The notes under the pieces were generated by a model that was not told the origin of the DNA, did not search any database, and saw nothing but the letters and a program-made list of their open reading frames with translations. 60,522 nt of DNA from an uncultured Clostridia bacterium (GTDB lineage Bacteria; Bacillota; Clostridia; Christensenellales; CAG-138): assembly GCA_944336625.1 (NCBI GenBank), contig CALVLF010000132.1, forward strand, positions 1-60,522, written 5' to 3'. A program made the position numbers and the translations under genes. Below are positions 23,411-30,634 of the stretch, piece after piece; within the stretch, counting starts at the first letter, position 1, and the number at the start of each line of letters is the position of its first letter.

Positions 23411-24394
23411 ATGAAAAACATTCGCAAACTCGCTGCCATGCTTATGGTAGCCCTTATGCTCTTCGCCGCCAGCGCTTGCGCCAGCGAGCCCGCGGCCACT
23501 GAAACCCCTGCCGCCACCGAGGCCCCCGCTGCCACCGAAGCCGCAGCAACGGAAGCCCCCGCCGCGACCGAAGCCCCTGCTGAAGAGACGGCCAGCGACT
23601 TTGATACCAGCGAGCTCATTACCGTCGTTTCCCGTGAAGAGGGCAGCGGCACCCGGAGCGCCTTCGTAGAGCTCTTCGGCGTTGAGCAGGAAGATGCGGA
23701 CGGCAATACCGTGGACATGACCACAGTGGAAGCCAACATCAGCAACAGCACCTCCGTCGTTATGACCACCGTGGCCGGCAATGAATATGCCATCGGCTAC
23801 ATCTCCCTGGGTTCTCTGAACGATACCGTTAAGGCCATCCAGATCGAGGGCGTAGACGCTACCGTAGACAACATCAAGAACGGCACCTACAGCGTTTCTC
23901 GTCCCTTCAACATCGCCACCGGCGCAGAGCTGAGCGAAGTTGCCGCTGACTTCATCGCCTACATTATGAGCGCAGAAGGCCAGGCCATCGTGGCGGAGAA
24001 TGGCTATATCACCGTGGACGAAGCCGCCGAACCCTATGCTGGCAGCGCGCCCGCAGGCACCGTTGTGGTCGCCGGTTCCTCCTCCGTAACCCCCGTTATG
24101 GAAAAGCTGGCGGAAGCCTATCAGGCTGTGAACACCAATGCCACCATTGAAATTCAGCAGAGCGACTCCTCTACCGGTATGAACATGGCCCTGGAGGGCA
24201 CCTGTGACATCGGCATGGCTTCCCGGGCTCTGAAGGATAGCGAGCTGGAAGGCGGCCTTACTTCCACCACCATCGCTATGGACGGCATCGCCGTGATCGT
24301 AAACAACGCCAGCCCCGTTGAGAACCTTACCGTTGAGCAGGTACGGAGCATCTTCACCGGTGAGGTCACCGAGTGGAGCGAGGTTATCGGCTAA
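23411..24394 (+). CDS. pstS: Phosphate-binding lipoprotein PstS, circularly permuted
   Basis: A 327-residue extracytoplasmic phosphate receptor for the PstCAB importer. Residues 1-22 are a lipoprotein signal with a lipobox ending at Cys23, followed by an Ala/Thr/Glu/Pro repeat linker to about 62. The order of the two halves is exchanged relative to ordinary PstS. The segment with SREEGSGTRSAF (about 74-85), normally C-terminal, comes first, and the segment with AGSSSVTPVMEKL, QQSDSSTGM, DIGMASR and MDGIAVIVNN (about 220-310), normally N-terminal, comes last and ends at FTGEVTEWSEVIG, where ordinary proteins would continue into SREEGSGTR. All phosphate-contact motifs are kept. It is the first gene of the operon behind a Pho box. 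Confidence 0.93.
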   Translation: MKNIRKLAAMLMVALMLFAASACASEPAATETPAATEAPAATEAAATEAPAATEAPAEETASDFDTSELITVVSREEGSGTRSAFVELFGVEQEDADGNTVDMTTVEANISNSTSVVMTTVAGNEYAIGYISLGSLNDTVKAIQIEGVDATVDNIKNGTYSVSRPFNIATGAELSEVAADFIAYIMSAEGQAIVAENGYITVDEAAEPYAGSAPAGTVVVAGSSSVTPVMEKLAEAYQAVNTNATIEIQQSDSSTGMNMALEGTCDIGMASRALKDSELEGGLTSTTIAMDGIAVIVNNASPVENLTVEQVRSIFTGEVTEWSEVIG

Positions 24395-24417
24395 AACTAT
24401 AACGGCAGATAAAAAGA

Positions 24418-24441
24418 GGGGCGGCTTGCGGGCCGTCCCCA
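24418..24441 (+). terminator. Hairpin between pstS and pstC
   Basis: GGGGCGGC pairs with the GCCGTCCCC region (one bulge) without a T-run. It probably stabilises the pstS mRNA end or partly terminates, so that the binding protein exceeds the permease. Confidence 0.55.
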
Positions 24442-24476
24442 TCTGTGTGTAAAGCGCCGCTTAAAAGGAGAGAACC

Positions 24477-25328
24477 ATGCATTCCTTGAAAGAAACCCTG
24501 GCAAAATATATTTTCCTGCTGGTAGCCTGCGTATCCATCCTGGCTGTGGCTCTCATCTGCATTTTCCTGTTCGCAAATGGCATCCCGGCCATGGCGGAAA
24601 TTGGCCTAGGGGATTTTCTCCTGGGCACAACCTGGCGCCCTAGCAATGACCTGTATGGTATCTTCCCCATGATCCTGGGCAGCATTTATGTTACGGCCGG
24701 CGCCATTATCCTGGGAGTACCTATCGGTATTCTGACCGCCATGTATATGTCCTTTTTCGCCAGCAAGCGCGTCCTTAAGTTTATGCAGCCGGCTGTAGAG
24801 CTGTTGGCAGGCATTCCCTCCGTAGTATACGGTTTTTTCGGCCTGGTGGTAATTGTTCCTCTAGTAGATCAGCTGCCCCGCAGCAATGGCAGCTGCATCC
24901 TAACGGCATCCATTTTGTTGGGTATCATGATTCTGCCCACCATCATTACTGTGAGCAAATCCTCCCTGGATGCTGTTCCTGAAAGCTACTACGAAGGCTC
25001 CCTGGCCCTAGGGGCTACCCATGAGCGCAGCGCCTTTTCCATCATGTTCCCCGCCGCAAAAAGTGGCGTATTGGCCGGGGTGATCCTGGGTATTGGCCGA
25101 GCCATCGGCGAAACCATGGCCGTCATCATGGTAGCCGGCAACCAGCCCCGCATTCCGGACAGCATCCTGAAGGGCGTCCGTACTCTGACGGCTAATATCG
25201 TCATCGAAATGGGCTATGCGGCAGACCTGCACCGGGAAGCCCTTATTGCCACGGCGGTAGTGCTCTTCGTCTTCGTTCTTATCATCAATGTCAGCTTCTC
25301 GCTGCTGAAAAGGAGGAATACCCTATGA
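24477..25328 (+). CDS. pstC: Phosphate ABC transporter permease PstC
   Basis: A 283-residue inner-membrane permease with about six transmembrane segments. The EAA-type cytoplasmic loop reads VPESYYEGSLALGATHERSAF, followed by GRAIGETMAVIMVAGN, both diagnostic of PstC. With PstA it forms the phosphate channel driven by PstB. AAAAGGAG precedes the ATG, and the stop overlaps the start of pstA by 4 bases (ATGA). Confidence 0.97.
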   Translation: MHSLKETLAKYIFLLVACVSILAVALICIFLFANGIPAMAEIGLGDFLLGTTWRPSNDLYGIFPMILGSIYVTAGAIILGVPIGILTAMYMSFFASKRVLKFMQPAVELLAGIPSVVYGFFGLVVIVPLVDQLPRSNGSCILTASILLGIMILPTIITVSKSSLDAVPESYYEGSLALGATHERSAFSIMFPAAKSGVLAGVILGIGRAIGETMAVIMVAGNQPRIPDSILKGVRTLTANIVIEMGYAADLHREALIATAVVLFVFVLIINVSFSLLKRRNTL

Positions 25329-26224
25329 AGGCCCTGGCAAAAAAGCCTTCCCGTCTCTTTGCGAAAATCGGGGCTGGTCTAAGCCGCCTTCTCCGCATCC
25401 TGCGGGATCAGCGTACTACCTCCCGGTTGCAGCGTTATCTTGTGCGCTTTGCGGCCTTCCTGACCTGTGCCGTGCTGCTATTCCTGGTGGGTTATATCCT
25501 GGTGATGGGCATCCCGAATCTTTCCCCGGATCTTTTCGCCTGGGAATATACCAGTGAAAACGTTTCCCTCATGCCCGCCCTGATCAATACCATCCTGATG
25601 ATCCTCCTGGCTCTGCTGGTAAGCCTGCCCCTAGGCATCGGCGCAGCCATTTACCTGACGGAGTATACCGGCCGGGGCAATAAGCTGGTATCCCTCATCC
25701 GCATCACGGCGGAAACCCTCTCCGGCATTCCTTCCATCGTATATGGCCTGTTTGGAATGCTGTTCTTCGTAACGGCCCTCAAGCTCAAGCTGAGCCTCAT
25801 CTCCGGTGCTTTAACCCTGTCCATCATGGTGCTACCCACCATTCTGCGCACCACGGAAGAGGCCATTCTGGCCGTGCCGGAGAGCTACCGGGAGGGTAGC
25901 TTTGGCCTGGGCGCCGGACGGCTACGCACCGTTTGGAAAATCGTCCTCCCCTCGGCCCTGCCGGGCATCTTCGCCGGCGTCATCCTGGCCATGGGCAGGA
26001 TTGTTGGGGAAAGCGCCGCCCTCATCTATACCGCGGGAACCGTTGCAAAGGTTCCTGACAGCCTTTTCAGCTCCACCCGAACTCTGGCGGTCCATATGTA
26101 TGCTCTTTCCAGCGAGGGCCTGTATATTGACCAGACCTATGCTACGGCAGTGGTCCTGCTGCTGATCGTAGTAGGCATCAATGCGCTTTCCAGCAAGCTG
26201 GCCCGACGCATAACGAAAGGATAA
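25325..26224 (+). CDS. pstA: Phosphate ABC transporter permease PstA
   Basis: A 299-residue permease partner of PstC with about six membrane segments preceded by a basic 35-residue N-terminal extension ([18 protein letters not shown]). Diagnostic stretches are [35 protein letters not shown] (EAA loop) and [15 protein letters not shown]. It overlaps pstC by 4 bases, and pstB follows 4 bases after its stop. Confidence 0.97.
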   Translation: MKALAKKPSRLFAKIGAGLSRLLRILRDQRTTSRLQRYLVRFAAFLTCAVLLFLVGYILVMGIPNLSPDLFAWEYTSENVSLMPALINTILMILLALLVSLPLGIGAAIYLTEYTGRGNKLVSLIRITAETLSGIPSIVYGLFGMLFFVTALKLKLSLISGALTLSIMVLPTILRTTEEAILAVPESYREGSFGLGAGRLRTVWKIVLPSALPGIFAGVILAMGRIVGESAALIYTAGTVAKVPDSLFSSTRTLAVHMYALSSEGLYIDQTYATAVVLLLIVVGINALSSKLARRITKG

Positions 26225-26228
26225 AAAG

Positions 26229-26978
26229 ATGGATAAATTCACAATTACGGATCTAAATCTGTATTATGGAGATTTTCACGCCCTGAAGGACGTCAACCTC
26301 CACCTGGGCGCCGGGGAGATTACAGCCTTTATCGGCCCCTCCGGCTGCGGAAAATCCACCCTGTTAAAAACCCTGAACCGGATGAACGACCTGGTGGAAG
26401 GCTGCCGCATTACCGGCGATGTCCTCCTGGATGAGGAGAATATTTACGGCAACATGGATGTAAACCATCTGCGCAAGCGGGTAGGTATGGTATTCCAGAA
26501 GCCCAACCCCTTCCCCATGAGCGTTTATGATAATATCGCCTATGGCCCCCGCACCCACGGCATCCGATCCAAAATGAAGCTGGACGACATCGTGGAGGAA
26601 GCTCTGCGCAACGCCGCCATCTGGGATGAGCTGAAGGACCGGCTGAAAAAAAGCGCCCTGGGTCTTTCCGGCGGCCAGCAGCAGCGGTTGTGCATCGCCC
26701 GGGCCCTGGCGGTGCAGCCGGAGGTGCTTCTCATGGATGAGCCTACCAGCGCCCTGGACCCGATTTCCACTTCTAAAATAGAGGACTTGGCAGTAGAGCT
26801 GAAGAAGGATTATACTATTATTATCGTAACGCATAATATGCAGCAGGCAGCCCGTATATCTGATAAAACAGCCTTCTTCCTTTTAGGGGAGGTCATCGAA
26901 TACGGGGAAACCGATCAACTCTTCTCCGTGCCCAAAGATAAGCGCACGGAGGATTATATCACGGGGAGGTTTGGATAA
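26229..26978 (+). CDS. pstB: Phosphate ABC transporter ATPase PstB
   Basis: A 249-residue ABC ATPase that powers phosphate import. Walker A is [14 protein letters not shown] (about residues 37-50), the signature [15 protein letters not shown], Walker [14 protein letters not shown] and the switch His in [32 protein letters not shown] is characteristic of PstB. The stop TAA overlaps the phoU start as TAATG. Confidence 0.98.
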   Translation: MDKFTITDLNLYYGDFHALKDVNLHLGAGEITAFIGPSGCGKSTLLKTLNRMNDLVEGCRITGDVLLDEENIYGNMDVNHLRKRVGMVFQKPNPFPMSVYDNIAYGPRTHGIRSKMKLDDIVEEALRNAAIWDELKDRLKKSALGLSGGQQQRLCIARALAVQPEVLLMDEPTSALDPISTSKIEDLAVELKKDYTIIIVTHNMQQAARISDKTAFFLLGEVIEYGETDQLFSVPKDKRTEDYITGRFG

Positions 26979-27646
26979 TGCGTAAGGGTTTCGATGCACA
27001 ATTGCAGGCCTTGAATACGGAGCTTATTGAAATGGGCGCCCTGATTGAGCACGCCATACAGAGCAGCGTGGAATCCCTCATCGAACAGGATGCCAAGAAA
27101 GCCCGCCGGGCCATCGCTTTTGACAGGGAAGTAGATCAGAAGGAGAAGGATATCGAATCCCTCTGCCTCAAGCTTCTCCTGCAGCAGCAGCCCGTGGCTC
27201 GAGACCTGCGCCTGATCTCCGCCGTTTTAAAGATGATCACCGACATGGAGCGGATCGGTGACCAAAGCGCTGATATTTCCGAAATCGTCATTTTCCTCTC
27301 TGAGTCCCCTTATATCGCTCCCCTAGACCTGCTGCCCAAAATGGCCGAGGCCACCGTCAGCATGGTTACGAAGAGCATCGATGCCTTTGTTAAGCGGGAT
27401 CTGGCGCTGGCCCAGTCCGTGATCCAAGCGGACGATGTGGTGGATCAGCTTTTCAGCGCCGTCCGGCAAGAGCTCATCGACCTGATTCGCCAGGATCCGG
27501 CCAACGGCTCCCAAGCCCTGGATTTCCTTATGATCGCCAAGTATTTCGAGCGGATCGGGGATCATGCGGTGAACATCGCGGAGTGGGTGGTCTATGCCAT
27601 CACCGGCGTGCATAAGAGCAATGAGGAGGGCAGGGCGGATACATGA
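26978..27646 (+). CDS. phoU: Phosphate signalling protein PhoU
   Basis: A 222-residue all-helical protein of two three-helix repeats, each with the metal-binding E/D-x3-D pattern (DMERIGDQSADISEIV and YFERIGDHAVNIAEWV). PhoU couples PstSCAB activity to inhibition of the PhoR kinase when phosphate is plentiful. It overlaps pstB by 1 base and phoP by 4 bases, keeping the three signalling genes translationally coupled. Confidence 0.97.
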   Translation: MRKGFDAQLQALNTELIEMGALIEHAIQSSVESLIEQDAKKARRAIAFDREVDQKEKDIESLCLKLLLQQQPVARDLRLISAVLKMITDMERIGDQSADISEIVIFLSESPYIAPLDLLPKMAEATVSMVTKSIDAFVKRDLALAQSVIQADDVVDQLFSAVRQELIDLIRQDPANGSQALDFLMIAKYFERIGDHAVNIAEWVVYAITGVHKSNEEGRADT

Positions 27647-28323
27647 TCTACTATGTAGAGGACGATACCAATATCCGGGAGCTTGTAGTCTATACCCTGG
27701 AGAAAAGTGGCCTGCCTGCCCAGGGCTTTTCCAATGGGGAAGATTTCTATAAGGCTCTGCGGGAACAGCTGCCGGATCTGGTGCTGCTGGATATCATGCT
27801 GCCCGGGGAGGATGGCCTGGAGCTGCTTAGAAAGCTCCGCCAGAATTCCCTGACGGCCAGCCTGCCCATCATGATGATCACGGCCAAGGGCTCTGAATAT
27901 GATAAGGTGAAGGGCCTGGACAGCGGCGCGGATGACTATCTTTCCAAACCCTTTGGCATGATGGAGCTGGTATCCCGGGTGCGGGCGCTGCTGCGGCGGG
28001 CCGCCCCTTCCCGTGAAGATTCCAAGCTTATTACCTGCGGCCCTCTTACCCTGGACGACGGGCGGCACCAGGTGAGCGTAAACGGCCAGCCCGTCAACCT
28101 TACTCTGAAAGAATACGACCTGCTCCATTTCCTGCTGCGGAACCGGGGCATGGTCTTTTCCCGGGAAAAACTCCTGAGCGACGTATGGGGCTATGACTAC
28201 GAGGGCGGCACCCGGACCGTAGACGTCCATGTGCAGACCCTACGCCAGAAGTTGGGCGTAGCTGCCAGCATTATCGAAACGGTTCGAGGGGTGGGCTACC
28301 GTGCCGGGGAGGGCCAACTATGA
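27643..28323 (+). CDS. phoP: PhoP/PhoB-type response regulator
   Basis: A 226-residue OmpR-family regulator. The receiver domain (1-120) has the phospho-acceptor Asp50 in LLDIMLPGEDG, plus the Lys in DYLSKPFG; the winged-helix domain (about 130-225) ends with TRTVDVHVQTLRQKLG and VRGVGYR. Phosphorylated by the adjacent PhoR kinase, it should bind the 11-base repeats before pstS. It overlaps phoU and phoR by 4 bases each. Confidence 0.96.
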   Translation: MIYYVEDDTNIRELVVYTLEKSGLPAQGFSNGEDFYKALREQLPDLVLLDIMLPGEDGLELLRKLRQNSLTASLPIMMITAKGSEYDKVKGLDSGADDYLSKPFGMMELVSRVRALLRRAAPSREDSKLITCGPLTLDDGRHQVSVNGQPVNLTLKEYDLLHFLLRNRGMVFSREKLLSDVWGYDYEGGTRTVDVHVQTLRQKLGVAASIIETVRGVGYRAGEGQL

Positions 28324-29969
28324 CAAGCCGGATTTTTCGTACCATCCTTTCCGTAGTTCTACTGGTGCTGGTTCTATGCATGGGGCTGACCACCTGGATT
28401 CTGTATACCTCCTTTGAAGATAACCTGGTGACGGAGCTCAAATCCGAGCTTGCCTATATTTCCCAGGGCATTCTCCTGGGGGGAACGGATTATCTTTCTG
28501 CTCTGCCTGCTTCCAGCAGCCGTATTACCTGGGTAGCAGCAGATGGTACCGTGCTTTTCGACAGCCAGGCCGATGCCAGCCTCCTGGAAAACCACAGCGG
28601 CCGGGAAGAGATTGCGGAAGCCCTTTCCGGATATGAGGGGGAAAGCTACCGCTATTCCGAAACCCTCAGCGAAAAGACCATCTATTATGCCAAGCGGCTC
28701 AGTGACGGGACCGTTCTGCGGGTATCCGGCACCCAGGCTTCGGTTTTAAGCCTGCTGTGGCAGCTATTGCAGCCTCTGCTCATCGTCGCCCTGGGGGCAG
28801 CCCTGCTTTCCGGAGTCTTGGCTTCCAAGCTTTCCCGCCGCATTGTAGCCCCCATCAATAATTTAGACCTGGAGCATCCGGAAGCCTGTGAATCCTACGA
28901 TGAGCTGGCGCCCCTGTTTCATAAGCTGCAGCACCAGCAAAAAGAGATCCAGGACCGTATCACAGCCCTGCGCCATAGCCAGAACGAGCTGAGCGCCATT
29001 ACGGAAAACATGAATGAGGGCCTTATCCTCCTCGGTTCGGATGAGACCGTCATCTCTTTGAACGCCAGCGCCGCCCGGGTATTTTTAGCGGATCAGGATA
29101 AGATCCGGGGCCAGAACCTCATCGCCCTCAATCGCAGCGAGCAGCTCTCCCTGGTGGCGGAGCAGGCCCTGGCGGGTAAGCCTGCCAGCTCCATCCTAAA
29201 TATGCGGGGCCGGAGCTATGCCCTGTACGCAAGCCCCGTACCGGAGCAGCGGGCCGCCGTTCTGCTGGTGCTGGATGTAACGGAAAAGCAGCAGGCGGAG
29301 GAATTGCGCAGAGAGTTTTCCGCCAATGTTTCTCATGAGCTGAAGACCCCGCTTACCTCTATCTCGGGCTATGCGGAGATCATCCGGGATGGGCTGGTGG
29401 ACCCGGCCGACGTGCCGGAATTTGCCGGCCGTATTTATGCTGAGGCCAACCGTCTCCTGGCCCTGATCCGGGATATCATCCGCCTTTCCAGCCTGGATGA
29501 GGGGGCCATCGGCAACCAGAAGGAGCCGGTAGACCTCCTCTCCCTCTGCGCCGGCGTATGCAGCCGTATGCAGGAAACGGCGGAAAAGGCTAACGTCACC
29601 CTTCGGGTAGAGGGCAGCACGGCCAACCTCTTCGGGGTGCGGGCCATTCTGGATGAAATGGTCTTTAACCTTTGTGATAATGCCATCAAGTATAATAAGC
29701 CCGGCGGCTCCGTGACCGTTTCTGTCCGTCCTCTGGAGGATGCGGTATTGCTGCGGGTGGTAGATACGGGCATCGGCATCCCGCCAGAGCTGCGGGAAAA
29801 GGTATTCGAGCGTTTCTATCGGGTGGATAAGAGCCATTCCAAGCAAACGGGCGGCACGGGCCTGGGCCTTTCCATCGTCAAACACGGAGCGGCCTACCAT
29901 AAGGCCAGCATCACCGTCACTGATGGGCCAGAGGGCGGCACCTGCATAGAGATTCGCTTTCCCAAATAA
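28320..29969 (+). CDS. phoR: PhoR-type sensor histidine kinase
   Basis: A 549-residue membrane kinase. Transmembrane segments are at about 10-30 and 148-168 with an extracytoplasmic domain between; a PAS domain (about 230-320) follows; His339 in NVSHELKTPLTSI is the phosphorylated residue; the ATPase domain shows NLCDNAIKYNKPGG, DTGIGIPP and GGTGLGLSIVKHG. With PhoU and PstSCAB it should report low phosphate and phosphorylate PhoP. It is the last gene of the seven-gene operon. Confidence 0.95.
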   Translation: MTSRIFRTILSVVLLVLVLCMGLTTWILYTSFEDNLVTELKSELAYISQGILLGGTDYLSALPASSSRITWVAADGTVLFDSQADASLLENHSGREEIAEALSGYEGESYRYSETLSEKTIYYAKRLSDGTVLRVSGTQASVLSLLWQLLQPLLIVALGAALLSGVLASKLSRRIVAPINNLDLEHPEACESYDELAPLFHKLQHQQKEIQDRITALRHSQNELSAITENMNEGLILLGSDETVISLNASAARVFLADQDKIRGQNLIALNRSEQLSLVAEQALAGKPASSILNMRGRSYALYASPVPEQRAAVLLVLDVTEKQQAEELRREFSANVSHELKTPLTSISGYAEIIRDGLVDPADVPEFAGRIYAEANRLLALIRDIIRLSSLDEGAIGNQKEPVDLLSLCAGVCSRMQETAEKANVTLRVEGSTANLFGVRAILDEMVFNLCDNAIKYNKPGGSVTVSVRPLEDAVLLRVVDTGIGIPPELREKVFERFYRVDKSHSKQTGGTGLGLSIVKHGAAYHKASITVTDGPEGGTCIEIRFPK

Positions 29970-30003
29970 AACAGCTGCAAGCCGGATAATCCGGCTAAAA
30001 TCC

Positions 30004-30046
30004 AGGCCGGAGGAATCGGAAGGATTTCCCTCCGGCCTATTTTTAT
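30004..30046 (+). terminator. Terminator of the pst-pho operon
   Basis: AGGCCGGAGG pairs with CCTCCGGCCT around a 15-base loop and is followed by ATTTTTATTT. Confidence 0.88.
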
Positions 30047-30079
30047 TTATATAATTTTCCGAGCTTTAAAAATATCCCC

Positions 30080-30139
30080 TTGACAAGAGCAGAAAAAGCA
30101 GTTACACTATGTTTAGAGATAAGTTAGATATAACTAACT
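30080..30139 (+). promoter_or_regulatory. Promoter with metal-repressor-like operator
   Basis: TTGACA (30080-30085), 17 bases, TACACT (30103-30108), giving a start near 30115. Directly downstream is the inverted repeat AGTTAG-ATATAA-CTAACT (30122-30139), resembling DtxR/IdeR/MntR-type boxes (TTAG...CTAA cores). Its place just after +1 suits repression by metal-bound regulator of a gene of the FeoB-associated kind. Confidence 0.6.
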
Positions 30140-30302
30140 AATCTCCGCCATATAGCTGGGCGTTTCCAGCCGCGGCAGGGCACACCCGCGGCCTGGAGGC
30201 GAGACTGGGGCCACCAGGAAGGAAGCCTTCTATCCTCCCGTCGCCGGGGTTTCCCGGTGAAGGCTTCCCCCAATTACCGGATTTCCGAAAGGAGCGTTTC
30301 CT
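30140..30302 (+). ncRNA. Long structured 5' leader, class unknown
   Basis: About 160 GC-rich bases before the start codon that encode nothing recognisable. They fold into at least two strong helices: CCAGCCGCGG with CCGCGGCCTGG (30156-30195, one bulge), and GGAAGCCTTC with GAAGGCTTCC (30221-30267, perfect 10 bp). The stretch between them (GGCGAGACTGGGGCCACC, about 30197-30214) is purine-rich and unpaired-looking. A transition-metal (NiCo/czcD-type) riboswitch is one hypothesis, given the gene it precedes; I could not verify the consensus. Confidence 0.4.
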
Positions 30303-30467
30303 ATGCTTACCTTCCTGCAAAATAACTGGGCCAACCTTCTGATTGGCGGCATTGTACTGGTTGTGTTTATCATCGCGGTGCGTTCCATCATCCTGCGCCA
30401 TAAAAAGGGCGGCTGCGGCGATAGTTGCGGCGGTTGCCCATATTGCGGCCAATGCCATCAAAAATGA
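30303..30467 (+). CDS. FeoB-associated Cys-rich membrane protein
   Basis: A 54-residue protein: one transmembrane segment (about residues 12-28, LLIGGIVLVVFIIAVRS) and a cytosolic tail KKGGCGDSCGGCPYCGQC with five cysteines. This layout matches the small FeoB-associated Cys-rich proteins that accompany ferrous-iron transporters and may handle iron at the membrane. No feoA or feoB lies in the window, so it is an orphan here. GAAAGGAG precedes the ATG. A metal-repressor-like operator and a structured leader lie upstream. Confidence 0.85.
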   Translation: MLTFLQNNWANLLIGGIVLVVFIIAVRSIILRHKKGGCGDSCGGCPYCGQCHQK

Positions 30468-30481
30468 ACCCTGCCCCCCTC

Positions 30482-30576
30482 GCCCATCCATGGCATGTGG
30501 CACATCTTTCCTTGATTGCCCTTCCTGCAAATCCATGGCTGAGATATCCTCCTAAAAGCCGCAGCCATGGATGGGC
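30482..30576. repeat. 13-bp inverted repeat, 69-base spacer
   Basis: GCCCATCCATGGC (30482-30494) and GCCATGGATGGGC (30564-30576) are exact reverse complements; a third partial copy, ATCCATGGCT, lies at 30531-30540. It sits between the Cys-rich gene and a shared terminator. Confidence 0.6.
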
Positions 30577-30586
30577 AACTATTATA

Positions 30587-30620
30587 AAGCAAAAAGGGCG
30601 CAACCGCGCCCTTTTTGCTT
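30587..30620. terminator. Bidirectional terminator of the hyd-like operon
   Basis: AAGCAAAAAGGGCGC pairs perfectly (15 bp) with GCGCCCTTTTTGCTT across a 4-base loop. It lies 15 bases beyond the nuoF-like stop and also faces the Cys-rich gene. Confidence 0.88.
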
Positions 30621-30634
30621 TTAAAAACCCTTTT

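Noticed and set aside
23360..24442. 360-codon minus-strand frame opposite pstS
   Set aside because: Gly/His/Val-rich shadow of pstS with no family resemblance.
28556..28565. TTCGACA, an inverted 0A core
   Set aside because: It lies within phoR coding sequence; a 7-base core is expected by chance several times in 60 kb.
30208..30230. SRP-RNA-like stretch AGGAAGGAAGC in the leader at 30 kb
   Set aside because: The surrounding domain IV helix of SRP RNA is missing, and the sequence lies directly before a small gene's start codon.
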